Under the pieces are notes generated by a model that worked only from the letters and a program-made list of their open reading frames with translations, was not told where the DNA came from and searched no databases. Shown here piece after piece: positions 1 to 14,200 of a stretch of 64,000 nucleotides of DNA. The stretch spans positions 7,113,501 to 7,177,500 of the forward strand of contig NC_135566.1 in assembly GCF_964340395.1 (NCBI RefSeq). The letters are read 5' to 3'. This stretch comes from Glandiceps talaboti (lineage: Eukaryota; Hemichordata; Enteropneusta; Spengelidae). The position numbers and the translations under genes were made by a program. Position 1 is the stretch's first letter. Every line of letters starts with the position of its first letter.

Positions 1-105
1 GTACGATACTTATACAAATATATTTTGGCTACAATGTTTCTGTACTATACTCATACCAATATCTTTTGGCTACAATGTTTCTGTACGATACTCATACCTA
101 TATAT
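1..105. repeat. 41-bp tandem repeat at window edge
   Basis: About two and a half copies of a 41-bp unit containing TTTTGGCTACAATGTTTCTG. The array runs off the left edge of the window. Weaker related sequence continues to roughly base 280. Confidence 0.7.
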
Positions 106-911
106 TTTCTTTGTATTCCTATTGATACAATTTCCAATCTTTAATGTCATATGGATACAGTGTTCCAATGTTGGAATATCATATGGATATAATGTTTATG
201 TTCAATATATTTATAATATATTAATAAAAAGTTTCTTTTTTTTAAAACGTCATTTGGCTACTTTATTTTGGTACAATATTAAATTCTAAAAACACCACTT
301 GTCACTAAGAATCACAGCGAGTGTTCCTTTTCTTACACAGTTCAATTTGGAATAATCTTCCCCACAGTCTTCGTCACTCTCACTCTGTCTTCCTTCCACT
401 CTGCCTTTAAAAACTTATCTATTTCAATCTTAATTTTCACTCACTTACACACTTCTCTCTACATCCGTCCACGTTTTCAAATTGTTTCTCTGTATCCTTT
501 CATTTTGTTAGTAGTTCTGTGTCTGCGCCTGGAGCTCTTCAGAGAACAGGCGCATTATAAATTCGCTTTATTATTATTATTCTTTTGATCGAATTATAAT
601 GATGAACTACGTCAGTAGGATACACTCACACCAATATAATCATTTCCTGTTGATACAGTCATGAAAATATTTCTCGTTATTTCAAATTTCAAATGGATAA
701 AATGTTTCTGTATAATATGGATAATGATATATAAACAACGTGTCTTTACGGCAACAGTTACAGGAGTACATAGTAATAACCTATTAATAGGAGAGGATAT
801 AATTCTTAAGGGAATGACAAACATTTCTCATTGCCAAACCTTTCATTTAACCTTTCTATAAAAGTACCATAACTACATCGCTCATTAATGATGATTACTA
901 TACCATTAGTC

Positions 912-1307
912 AGTCTAGTTCCTGACGGACCGCATTACATACTACGTTATCTTCATACTATACCATCTACAGTGTAATAGTCAATTCCGTTACTTTCACA
1001 CAGAATTCTGTGCTCCCACAACAGCGTTCATATAAACATGATGACGTCATCACGTCCCCACGTGATTTTAGATTAAACAGACTGGAGGTGGAGTCCTGGT
1101 TGGACATTTTGCATATCATATCAGTCCTAGAAACATGAGAATGATGATGACAGCCTGTCTATTTGTGACGGATTACCACTGACATGCAGCATTAGCCCTT
1201 CGCCCACCATGGGGTTGAACCACAATTAACGCCTTGAATAATGGGATTGACTAGACGGTAGTATAAAGATAATGTAGTACGGAATACAGTCCGTCAGGAA
1301 CTAGACT
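912..1307. mobile_element. MITE-like element with ~57-bp terminal inverted repeats
   Basis: The left end (912-968) and the reverse complement of the right end (1307-1251) share AGTCTAGTTCCTGACGGAC and then stay similar for about 57 bp (roughly 85% by eye). The ~280-bp interior has no long ORF and includes a palindromic TGACGTCA near 1042. The size, inverted ends and lack of coding capacity fit a non-autonomous DNA transposon. A TA dinucleotide occurs just outside each end, but the target-site duplication is not certain. The superfamily was not identified. Confidence 0.7.
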
Positions 1308-1550
1308 ACTATACTATGCACAAGCCAAGTTGAACAAAAAATATGGAACATATACTCTAGTTGTTCTACATCATGACAACATGTGTCTGTGTTATGACAA
1401 CGTGTATCTATGTCATGACAATGTGTGTCTATGTCACTGGTTCTGCTATGTGTGAAATATGAGTGAAAACGTTCAAAATTGCCATTACTTTCCACGATTT
1501 TTCTTTGATATTACTGGCACTGGTATAATTATGTTATGCACCAGTATTTT

Positions 1551-1655
1551 TCTTCATTCAGCCGGAAAATACTCATGACCTACAGGCTGTCATTGTCACT
1601 ACGAGTTGCTAGACGAGTTAGGTCACTTGTTTTTCCTTGGCTGAAGGAAGAAAAA
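1551..1655. repeat. Short palindromic interspersed repeat, copy A
   Basis: The left half (CATTCAGCCGGAAAATACTC, near 1555) and the right half (TTTTTCCTTGGCTGAAGGAA, near 1631) are inverted copies around a ~60-bp centre. The same sequence family recurs at 2542-2604, 26724-26848 and 50701-50760. It resembles a small foldback or MITE family. Confidence 0.6.
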
Positions 1656-2149
1656 TTTGGGAGAATAACATCAAATATTTGCCAACAGCTACCAGAGATA
1701 ATGGGGTTGCTAGAAGATGAAACCGTCAACAATTTACAAATATCTAAATAGAATCTAGTCACCTACAGACATCAAATGTTGCATCTAACTAAGTCAGCGA
1801 TACATATGTGGCAATCGATATTCTGTCCACATCTATCTAACAAATTTACTGCAGGTTCAATTAACTTTCTGTAATCGATGGATAGGTATCCAGGGTCAAA
1901 TTCAAGGTCAAGGTTAAATGAATGTAAAATAATAGTTCATTAGGGTGATAATAATCATGATAATAAGTAACGGTTCAGCTCATAATTCATTAACACCATA
2001 TACATGAGAACTTATTATATTCTAAAAAGAAGTGGGTTGTTGAATTTAAATAGAGCATTTTTAAAGAGAATAACTTATTGATGTTAGATTGCAGTTGATA
2101 TACAATCGATCAGTTTTGGTTTTTACCGTGAATAACTGATGTACATACA

Positions 2150-2530
2150 GTGCAGTAAAATGGGTTGATATACACATCAAAATGTCCTTATATGGCTAAA
2201 CAAAATGGGTTGACATACACATCAAAATGTCCAAATATGGTTAAACAAAATGGGTTGATATGCACTTTGAAATGACCCTATATGGCTAAACAAAATGAGT
2301 TGACATACACATCAAAATGCCCAAATATGGTTAAACAAAATGGGTTGATATGCACTTTGAAATGACCCTATATGGCTAAACAAAATGAGTTGACATACAC
2401 ATCAAAATGCCCAAATATGACAAAACAAAATGGGTTGACATGCGTATCAAAATGTTAAAATATGACAAAACAAAATGGGTTGACATACATATCAAAATGC
2501 CCAAAATACGGCTAAACAGAATGAATTGAC
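2150..2530. repeat. 45-bp minisatellite, ~8 copies
   Basis: Units of about 45 bp contain AAACAAAATGGGTTGACATA and ATCAAAATG. Two variants alternate in the middle of the array (CACATCAAAATG and GCACTTTGAAATG), which gives a 90-bp higher-order period. Confidence 0.85.
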
Positions 2531-2541
2531 ATCAAAATGGA

Positions 2542-2604
2542 TCTTCAACTTGTAATGACAAGGCCTCTTACGTCACACAAATTTTCCCCAGCTGAACTGA
2601 AGAA
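2542..2604 (-). repeat. Short palindromic interspersed repeat, copy B (half)
   Basis: Read on the minus strand, this matches the left half of the 26724-26848 copy: CTTCAG, then GGGGAAAAT, then GTGACGTAAGAGGCCTTGTC, ending in a TTGAAG block. Confidence 0.5.
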
Positions 2605-3142
2605 AACTATTTAGGAGTAATATCTATAGGTATACATTAAGAAGGCCATCTTTTCCATTTTTCCAGTCTTTCTATGCATGATTCATCATCCTACAAAGTG
2701 GGTCTATAAATATCCCCAGCAGCACCATTAATGCTTACCATTCTAAATCTTGTATTTATCACGTATATGTACTCCATTTAATATTCAAAAACAGCTGCTA
2801 AATGTAGTGAGTAATTGACTTCAGTTAGTGTGTGTATTAATAAGCCATCGGCAAACTATATGTAGGTCTTTCTATATTCACAGAAACATATTCTGGACAT
2901 AACCACGAGGCAAGATGTACTTAAATCCTATCAATTATTTGTAGATAAAATGATCCTGAAACTATCTGCAAGGTTTGATGGAGTCTTCCCTTCTTGTTAC
3001 ATTAGGAAAACCTAGACATAAATCTACACGACTTTAAAATTAGTCTATACAACAAATAAAAAGTAAAACTAAGTTTATAAGTTGCCATGGTAACAAAGTC
3101 ATTACTTCAAATACACAGCTCAGTATCAAGCTCTCAACTTAC

Positions 3143-6100
3143 CATTAAATATGCGTACCACTCTCCATAAACGGAATATAACGAGCAGACCCATAATATT
3201 ATGGAATGTTTCCGGTGAGATAGCATAGGCAATATCAAATGCAAACGAGATGAGGACAATGATAGCGTCAAAGACTTCCAGCTTGTGTTTGAAGAAGTCA
3301 AGTTTCATACAATAGATACGAATAGAGATTTCAACCATGAAGACACTGAGGATTGCGATACTGCAGTAGTGAAGGATCTCACTAACGTCGTTGCTAGAAC
3401 CTTCCTCATGCTCAGTTTCATTCAAACAGGGACATTCTCCAGAAAAGTTGTTCATCTACAGATAAAATCAGAACAAGCTAGATCAGTAACAAGCGTGCAC
3501 ATCATTTTGGGAACAAACTTAGGTGGCAAAGCCCAGTGAATAATTTGTTCGCCTCATTTACTGATTCTAAAATTGTTTTCATTAATATGCAAATGAAATA
3601 TTCAATATGCAATTATGTAGCTATGGCACAAAGTTGTCATAACTCACAATACAAGTGATGAAGTCTATGCCAAGTAGAATATGCAAATTTAACTAATTGA
3701 TATGCAAGCTTTATTGTATAAACTGATAACATTATATTGTTTTATCCAAAATGTATGCATGTACTTGCAGTTTCAAAACACTGAACCCATGAGGGATAGC
3801 CCGCACTGAACTTCTTGTTTATATACTTAAGAACTATCCAGTATAAATAAAGATTATTTTATTATTGTTATCATTAACAGCTTAATTAATATACACATCA
3901 CAAATATTTTTCTAGTTTCTTATTATACAACCAGTATTGCCTCATTTTAACCCAAATAGAAGAAGTATCGCACTATAAAATTAAACTGCTTTCAAAAGAA
4001 AAAATTCATCAGATATGGAACAAAGTTTCAAATCTGTATGTATTTCAATAGGTAGATACAGTTGGCTATAATACATGCAAATACGCAAAGTGTGGTAAGA
4101 ATTCCATAGTCTAGGCACACAGTTTAAAAATGCCTGGCTATCACATGTCTTGGTCTAGAATTCTTTAGCTTTGTTAGCAGAATGAAGGGAATACGTTGGT
4201 GTGTAACTTTGCAGGATAGAACCCCATGAAGGCATTCATGCTCTGGTTTGATGAGCTATTAACAAAGAAAATACTTGGTATATAGCTATATCACACTTAA
4301 TACAACTAATTTCCTCTTCATCATACACAAAGTCATATCATATTAGTGTCGAGTGATTTCACATGCCAATGTATCGGTTTGTAGAAGATTGCCAATTAAT
4401 TTTCCATAGTAAGGTAAATACCACAGTCATCTAATCAGGTCCTATATTATATTTAGGCAGTCTTAACTCTTTCATTTCAAAATGTTCATTACTCTGAAGC
4501 CCAAATACCAGTAATCTAATCTCTATAAATAAACCTTTAAATGGTTTGTAAGTTAAACCAGGATTTTTCAGGATTGAGAAAAAAATGTTTATATTGAAGA
4601 GAAACTGTGAAAGAGCATACATGTGTCTTGGTATAGCCATACATTTGTATGCTGTGTTGGAATTGCAACTTCAAGCCAATGTAATCTGTGCTATTACAAC
4701 TTAAACTTTATGTAAAAGTGAATTCTACATACATGTGTAGCCATATGTTATGATGGAATTGCAAGCAAATGTAATTTGTGCCATTACAACTCCATGTCAA
4801 AGTGAGTTCTATGTCAGTGTCTTTGTTCATAAATTGCATATATAAGCGATCTTAAAATAGGTAATATCTGATTTATCCAAGTTCCCTAAGTGTACCAGTA
4901 AAACAAGTAGTGAGCTCAGGTGTACCATTCTTTTTGTTACAGGTGGTAAGTACACTGTAGGTAAAATCTACCCAAGTTCCCCAGGCGCTTTACTAGAGTC
5001 TCCTACCAGTGTTTTTGTTAAAGGCAGTATAAATAGATAAAATCTACTTGAGTTCCCCAGGTATTTACTAGAGTCCCCTACCAATGGTTTTTGTTAAGGT
5101 TAGTAAAAGGTAAACTCTAACTGAGTTCCCATGGGTTTACTGAGGTTCCCTACCAATGTTATTGTTAACAGCAGAAAAAAGGTAAATCTACCAGGATTCT
5201 CTGAGGTTAAATTACCATGTACTCCCCAAAACTTACAGGGTACAGGGTAACCCATGCAAGCTTTATCAGACCACCTCCCCTTCCTCCTGTTACCAGATTC
5301 CCCAATCTTAGCAAAAACATAATATATTTAAGTTCCACCTGTCATCAAAGTGTACTCTAAACTGATCTTGATCAAATTCTAATTACACTGATCCAAAACG
5401 AGGCCATGTGCTCCCTCCAGTGATAAGATCTGGATAATTTCATTTTTAAAAATTAAAACAAATTCGCTATAAGTAGAGGCAAGTAAATTGACAATGATTT
5501 GGATCACATTTTATTCATGGTGACAAGGCTTTTGTAGTATTACACCTCAAAGGTATATCTGCATGGACACCCATGTCTACAAAAAATGTCATGCATATAA
5601 ATTGTACATTTATACAAGTACAATATGATGGCTGACTGTACATCTGTCTACATATGTTGGTTTTTCAATCAATATGCCTGCATGCATGTCACAAATGATA
5701 TGATATATGAATCTTTAATGATTTTCAACGCATATACAACTAAAATTATTAACTTGCATAGTCATTTCATAACTACATTTTCAACACAAATCCTGCAAAA
5801 AATTGAAATTGAAAATGTTAATGTACAAATCGGAAAATCTCTCATTATCTGTCTCAGTCTATATTTGACTAATAAGTACCAGTATATCTTATCCTGCCCA
5901 GTGGCACCTGATTTTCCCTTCTGCAATGCGGATATGGTTTAATTTTTGATGAAACGAAATAATTTCAGACCACAATTGACACAAAAAGTACTAAGCTTAG
6001 GGATATTTTTCTCAAAGCAACCAGCCAATTAATAACTGTGAAGGTCTTAATGCCAATTAGAAATGAAAAGTTAAACCTATACATTCCCTATCCTTTTTTC

Positions 6101-9100
6101 TCCTCAACATAACTATAATCAAAAATGACACAAAGAGAATTCAATATAGTACAACGTACAGCTTTATTCAGTGTACATGCTTATTATTCTGTCCATAAAT
6201 TCCATCACGATAATCACTATTGAGAAACTAGTGGTTCATCCTACCCTGGAGATTAGAGATATATATATGTACTCGCCAAGACTATGAAATTTCTAGATAT
6301 CAACACATCTTGGTAACGATGGTCTGTGCTCTATTACATACGTCTGATTTATACAGAAAGTGGGACACAGTATCTATGACAAGTACAATTTAGATTTCTG
6401 CTAGACTAGGTACAAAGCATGAAATTTCAAGATATCAACATATGATAGCAAACGAGGTCTGTGCCCTATTATGTCAGATTTATAAAGAAAGTGAGATACA
6501 TAATCTATGGCAAGTACGTTTCAGATTACTTAACTAAATTGGATAAAAAGCAAGATATTTCCAGATATCAATACATCAATCCTAAAACATGTTCTCATCT
6601 GTGCCCTATTACATCTGATTTAATATACAGAAAGTGGGACACAAAATCTATTTACTATCTATGTCAAGTACGTTTTAGATTTCTTAACTAAATTGGGGAC
6701 AAAGCATGAAATTTCACGATATCAACACATGGCCAAGTTAATTTTCCACATCAATCACTAGAATTTACATCTGTGATAAATCTAACAGAAAATAGAAGAC
6801 AAAATCTGTGACATCTTGGATCTGACATAGCAATTCTCTTGGATCTGACGTAGCGATTCTTTTGGATCTGACATAGCAATTCTCTTGGATCTGACATAGC
6901 AATTCTCTTGGATCTGACATAGCAAATGGATCTGACATAGCAATTCTTTTGGATCTGACATAGCAATTCTCTTGGATCTGACATAGCAATTCTTTTGGGT
7001 CTGACATAGCAATTCTTTTGGGTCTGACATAGCAATTCTTTTGGATCTGACATAGCAATTCTTTTGGATCTGACAGCAATTCTTTTGGATCTGACATAGC
7101 AATTCTTTTGGATCTGACATAGCAATTCTTTTGGATCTGGCATAGCAATTCTTTTGGATCTGACACAGCAATTCTGAACACAGCAATTCTGAACTAAATT
7201 GGGACAACTTGTGTGCATGAAATCTCCAGATAAGTCACTTAATATGTGTTCTGTGTCCTATACATTGTACCATATAGTTCATTAATACCCAGAATGTAGT
7301 CTGGATGCTAACATGGTCTCTAACTATTAAACCATGTGTTAATCAGAATTAGGCTGCCAAGAATGTGGAACACGTACAATCTATGACATGTAGATCTCGG
7401 ATCTGACCATGTAATTCTAAACTAACTTGGGTACTATGCATTGCATCTAACTGACAGATCTGTTTTATTTTATTTTATTTCTAAATAATAACATCATGGT
7501 GGTCTATAAACCCAAGTGTCCATGATGAAGCTATAAATTGTCAAATTAAACAAAGCCACAAAACCTCAATTAACACAACTAACCACTGCAAAACCTCAAT
7601 TAACACAACTAACCACTGTAAAGCCACAAAACCTCAATTAACACAACTAACCACTGCAAAACCTCAATTAACACAACTAACCACTGCAAAACCTCAATTA
7701 ACACAACTAACCACTGTAAAGCCACAAAACCTCAATTAACACAACTAACCACTGTAAAGCCACAAACCTCAAATTAACACAACTAACCACTGTAAAGCCA
7801 CAAACCTCAAATGAACACAATTCACCACTGTAAAGATACAAAACGTACCTCAAATCAACACAACTAACCACTGCAAAACCTCAAACCAACACAACTAACC
7901 ACTGTAAAGCCACAAACCTCAAATTAACACAACTAACCACTGTAAAGCCACAAACCACAAACTAACACAACTAACCACTGTAAAGCCACAAAACCACATA
8001 TTATAATTAAAGCTCATGATAAGACTTGCTAGAGAACAAATTCTGCTGATTGCTGAAGTTAATGATTTCACATGACAAAATGATGAAATTATTAAAAGTA
8101 CCATTCAAAATATATACCTCCTCAAGCATAATTTATGAAAACTTGGGAATAATATAGATGATTTGGAACTTAGTTTTGACTCCTTTTGAGTACCATAGAC
8201 ATAGATGTAAGTTGTTGTGACGCAGAACGACCAGGGTATTAAACCCATATTTTTTGTTTGAACGTGTTCTACCTGGCATGTGTTTAATATACTTTTTATT
8301 ATAGTAGTAGTACGCAGAGAGAGAAAATGTTTAAGGTAAACATGGTGTTTTCAATATAGTTTCAATTAGATAGCAATTCTTCTAAGAGACTTTCAGACTT
8401 ATTGCGAGTGTTCAATCTCATTCACTTGCAGAATACAAATTACACTTATAAATTGAATTTCAAATAAAGCAAACAATACCTTAAAAGTTCATGGGGGAGG
8501 AGGGGGTAGTAATCAACTAAACAAAGTATGATGTACGTAATGATTGCTGAGGATTATTTAGTTATTGATAGGATTCAAACATATGCCATATTTTACAGTA
8601 ACTTTATTGCTTTGATGTAATCAAAATATTGTATTTCCAAGGCTTCAATAGGCTCTAGAAACATTTATCTAGACAACAATCCGCTAAAGTTTGACACTGA
8701 CACAAAAAGGGTTGAATGTTCATAGGCTGTCAATTAAAAATGTGATGCATTTTCATCTGTTTACAAGCAAGAAAGCAAACAAGCAAGAAGCAAACAAGCA
8801 GGTGTTTTTGACCGTTGACACAGAAACACCGAAGATGGAACCTTTCAAAAACAATGTGCATGTGCACCTGTAAACATAACGACAAGGTTTATGGGCATGC
8901 ATAAGTACGTCATTGATGGGGTTATTCCTGGAATTTGTTCATTTTCGAATTGTTGCATTTTCGGTCATTTACTCTATGCTATTTTCAAATGTTTCCATTT
9001 TCAGCCATTTACATACACTCTGTTATCTAATGGAAAATAGATCGCTTTCAAAATAATCCACTTTCAGCAGCTGAGCATTTTCAAATTTTTGCAATTGTGA

Positions 9101-11168
9101 TGCAATTGTGCACACTGTCATGTGTGTTTTGTCATCACTATGTAGATGATAGGTGCAAACGCACCAAAATAGTTGCATTTTCATTTGTAAACGGCATCAT
9201 ACAAATGAGGCCTCAGCTATCAACAACTAAGTTTGGAATGATAAATGTATGATTTATATCATAAGGAATGAGAATTCAATGACCATTATATTACTTTTTG
9301 GCTGATCTGATATCAATGTTCTGTAAACAAGGCGTAAGCTGGTCAGAATATTTGGAAACCATTTGAGTTGCTATTTGTTGAGACCACCCAGTTTTCATTT
9401 CTAATTTTAATATTATATATTTGACAAGACATTTAATACTGGTACCTATCTGACTTTATCATATATTCTCACTTTCAATGAGTAGCTGTTTTTCACATTT
9501 CAATTACACACGGGAGATGATACTAATTTTAAATATATATAGTGTTACTAATACACTATAAATCATTATCTTATCAGTTGCAGAGTTCTGACTCATCTTG
9601 GGATGATGACACTGTCATCATGCCACTAACCACTGACCCCCCCCCCCCCTGTGATGATTACACTATCCAAGGTGATGCTACTATCTAATGTCTTCTCCTG
9701 TCCCCCTAATCTTGTCATGATGACACTATCCAAGGTCATACCACTAGCCACTAACCGTTCATGCCCCCTACCCCATCTTGTGATGATGCCAATATCTGTG
9801 ATGATGCCACTGTCCCCTATCTTGTGATGATGCCAATGTACGACATGAAGCCATAATCTATACAACCCTTCTTCACCCATTCCCTATGACCATTGCATTC
9901 TTCCACATATCAATTAATAAAGTAACATCTGATAAAAGAACTCTCCCAGAAGCAAAACAAATTCCAGTGACATATCAGTTACAAAAAGATATCATATGAT
10001 TTGTGAGTTATTGATCTGGTTACCAGCCTACCAGCCAGCACATTTGTACTTCTCCAAATAACATAATCGTTACATTTTAATATTGTTCTATTACTACATG
10101 AAGTAGAATGACATTTACTGGTTGAAAATGTAATGATTTATACAAAACAAAGCTGAAAATATAATGATTTACAAGAAACCAGTTAAAAATATCATTTATA
10201 CGAAACCAGTTAAAATGTAATGATTTACAAGAAATCAGTTAAAAATATAATGATTTACAAGAAACCAGTTAAAAATATAATGATTTATAGGAAACCAGTT
10301 AAAAATATAATGATTTACAAGAAACCAGTTAAAAATATAATGATTTATAGGAAACCAGTTAAAAATATAATGATTTACAAGAAACCAGTTAAAAATATAA
10401 TGATTTACAAGAAACCAGTTAAAAATGTAATGATGTACAAAGAAACCAGTTAAAAATATAATGATTTACAAGAAACAGATAACTTGGAGATCCATGTATC
10501 CATCTGACTTTGGATAGAATGTCTCCTTTGCACACCAGATTGTTACTAAATAGTATCTTCATAACAATAACTCTTATTATCAAAATATTTGATTGTGATA
10601 AATTTTTCGCTCTATTTTATATACTGGCTAAAGCAAAGACTAACTGAGCTGAATACATAAATAGTCATCTTTGTGCAAGGTTTGCTTCATAAGTGACAGA
10701 GAAAAAGCTGCAGAAGAAAGGAGCTGCTCAAAATACAGGTTTTAATAGTTCAGATTCTATACTTCTAGTCCAATTCTATGTACATAATTGTATACATGTA
10801 TAAAACTACATTGTGAAGCCTAAAGTCACTAATAAGAATTTAACGTACTGAAAATGTATTTATGAAAAATTTAGTGGGATGGTAATTTAAGGCGTGTAAT
10901 GCATACCTTAATTTAGCAGACAGTACAAGGGGAAAGTAGATACTACTGATGGAATTACTAGCTGATGGGAAGACAGGTATGTATGTGGTCATGTGTGCCT
11001 CAATAACAACTGTTTGTACAAGTCAGTGTACAAGTCATTCATATGTCCTTATATGGTCATATTGTAACAAGTGCTCTTTAAACTTACTTTACGCTTGTAC
11101 TAAAAATCACATTGTGGATAGGCAATGTTATTAACGACAGGTACATGTATGTATTTATGTATGTGTAT

Positions 11169-11222
<54 letters not shown>

Positions 11223-14200
11223 CTGAAAAATAATGGTTTGTCCTTGAGTCAACGTACAAAGTCACTCAAATGTCCTTATATGGTCACCATATGGTAATCA
11301 TATGCAATTTGTACCTGTATAACCAGTAACTGTTTGTCAAAGTCAATTTACAGTCACTGCAATGCCCTTATATGGTCATAAGGTAATCATGTTTGCAATT
11401 TGCACCTGAATAACTTTTTATCCAAGTCAATTTACAGTCACTGCAATGCCCTTATATGGTCATATGGTAATCATGTTTGCAATTTGCACCTGAATAACTT
11501 TTTATCCAAGTCAATTTGCAAAGTCATCCAAATGTTCATATATAGCAATCATGTACACTTTGTAACTGAATAGCAATTGTTTGCCCAAGTCAATTTACAA
11601 AGTCACTGTGACTCAAATGTTCATATGCAGCATTCACCAAGGAATTAAAAGTTTTCGCCTAGTCACTATAAAAGTCCCTTCAATGTCCTTATTTGGTCGT
11701 ATGGTAATTACTATACAATATGTATCATCAGGATAATAAAGGTTTTATCAGTCACTATACAAAGTCAACTGAATGCCCTTATATGGTCATATGATAATTA
11801 CTTATATGCCCTTATATGGTCATATAGTAAATATGGTTATATAGTAATTAAAATTGTATACACTTGCTTCAGGATAATAAAGGTTTTATCAGTCACTATA
11901 CAAAGTCAACTGAATGCCCTTATATGGTCCTATAATAATTACTTATATGCCCTTATATGGTCATATGGTAATTAACTTGTATACAATATGCATCAGGATA
12001 ATAACGGTTATATCCAGTCACTGTACATATCATACAAAGTAGGGATAGTGTTAAACACACGTCACATGTTATGAATGGGTTCTATAATCTGTATAATGGG
12101 ATATCCAAACATTGCATTAAAAGTGAACACATTCTAATAATTGATTTCACAATGTACATGTAGAGCACTCAACCATGGATTGAATTATGTTCTCTTGCCC
12201 TGACATTATTCAAAACTCTTTTATATCAACTTCAACGTATCTTGGCATTGTTGAACCCACTAATGGAACCATTTATCTACAGTATTGATTTTTTATTGAA
12301 GTCATTTATGGGGTCTTACACGATATAGGCAGGGTAATCAGAATGCACAGTAATTTGTACGAAATAAATGAAAACTGAAAGACTAAAACAAAATTTCTTG
12401 ACGTATTTTACTCTGTCATTGAAGAATCCCTACAGGTATGTTGTATACAGTTAATTATAACTAACCTCCAAAAATGAGGTCGAGAATTAGGAGATTATGT
12501 ATTCATCCTGTCTGTCTGTCTGTCTGTCTGTCTGTCGGTCTGTCTGTCTGTATGTCTGTTTCTCTGTGTCTGTCTGACTCTCTGTCTACCTTTTTTGTCT
12601 GTCTCTGTGTTTTGTTTGATTGATTGTCAGCACAATATCTCAAAGAATTATGGATGGATTTAGATGAACATGAGAAAAGGAGAAATTGATCAGATCTTGG
12701 TGGTAATATGCTATTCCACATCTGGTTAGCAGGCCGAGGCATGGTATTTGGAGTATCAGCCATGATGCACCAACTGGCACCCTAGATATTGGCAGAAGTG
12801 AGTACTCCACTAGAACTGAGTGCCCTTTAGTTTCGAGAATGCATGTTCATGGACTCTGAGATGAAAATTCTACTCACAAAGTTAACGTTTATGGAAGCAA
12901 ATTTCAAATTTTATCTGACGTTTCATCAGCATCATACATAATACAATGTGTTCCTATTTTTCAATAGATTCAATTATACTACAATGCATGGTATTTTCTC
13001 CTAATTAAATGTATTTGATGCAAAGACTGCAAAATCTGTCGCTTATGTAACCACTTGCTATTCCATGTCGGGGCATATTACAGAAGCAGAAACAATGATG
13101 GGTCCATCTACATATTCCATTATTTATGCACATACTGAGTTGCAGGATCATTTTTCACCTATCTATCACCCTCTACAATTTCTCACCACATGAAATTTGA
13201 CAATATGAAACCAGATATGTCTTCCACCTGTTGTATAGCTTGCTGTCTAAATATTGTTATTAATTTTATATTCCATGGAAATTAATAGAGGTGTATTAAT
13301 ACATAATCAATAATTTTAGACTCTTTTGCCATCTAGGACTGAAATAAATCTACTATTTACAATGCGTCTGATAACATAGTCTTCTATGAGATTGCAAACA
13401 TGCTACAACTAAATCAGAAGTGAGATGAATTTTACCCAAATCAGATTAAAGTCTGATGGAGGACTCAGCTCATTTTTCATTTCTTATTTTCCATCTCTCT
13501 TCAAGTGCTCAACCGAGAATGTCAACAACAACAACAACAACAACAAATGACAATTTAAAAGGAAATCAAGGTGTCTATCTTAGCAAACCAATGCCTCATT
13601 ACCGGAGTAGTATTTTCAAAATAATCCCTGTAATAGTGTAAATCATGCATTCTACTCTACTGTACTACACTGTGAATCTCTACTCTTTGGTATCATGTGC
13701 CGTGTCTCTGTGGATTTATCTATAAAAAAAATTCCTGTAACAGAATACATAATATTACAACTATTTTGTCAACTATAATCTCCAGAACAAAATATCAAGA
13801 GTCACATCAAATTTTTATCCCAGTGTTAACTACAAAATAATTTTTTTACAGATTCCTATCCATTTCACAGTGTTTTTGTCAAGGGTGATAACTAGGTAGA
13901 AGCTACTAAGTTCCTTAGAAGGTGCCCCACCAAAATTATGGTATAGAAATTTATCCAAAGTATATCAGATATACCCCTTTCAGATACCAGAGTTCCTAAA
14001 CCTTAGCAAAGGCAGTGTGTCATTTACTATATTTGAAAGGAACAAACAAACACACAACAAAATAAGTATCTATAACCCTAAACTTTCACTTTCATGTTAC
14101 AAAGAAAATCTTTCTGGTTAGCATTACAGTGTTTTGTATGGAACACGTCATAATCCCTACAACAGGACATGACCCCATGACCCCATGACCCCATGACCCC

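Larger units (their letters stand above)
1317..3142. other. HVCN1 intron sequence downstream of the S2-S4 exon
   Basis: No exon is recognisable here. The stretch contains a palindromic repeat at 1551-1655, a 45-bp array at 2150-2530 and a related palindromic half copy at 2542-2604. The next HVCN1 exons (end of S4 and the C-terminal coiled coil in known Hv1) were not found and should lie left of base 1. Confidence 0.5.

Noticed and set aside
3587-3688. Two ATGCAAAT octamers near HVCN1 exon B as a B-cell-type enhancer
   Set aside because: Octamers are common by chance in AT-rich DNA, and linking them to mammalian B-cell expression would be over-reading.
6751-7218. Three overlapping minus-strand ORFs of 138-155 codons
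   Set aside because: They come from a 23-bp array with no stop in any minus-strand frame; same peptide in shifted registers, no gene signals.
6815-7995. CRISPR-like array
   Set aside because: The repeats are contiguous tandem units without unique spacers, and the sequence is an animal intron.
10220-10453. Repeat protein IMIYKKPVKN on the plus strand
   Set aside because: A 30-bp minisatellite keeps one frame open; no splice sites, promoter or non-repeat flanks in frame.
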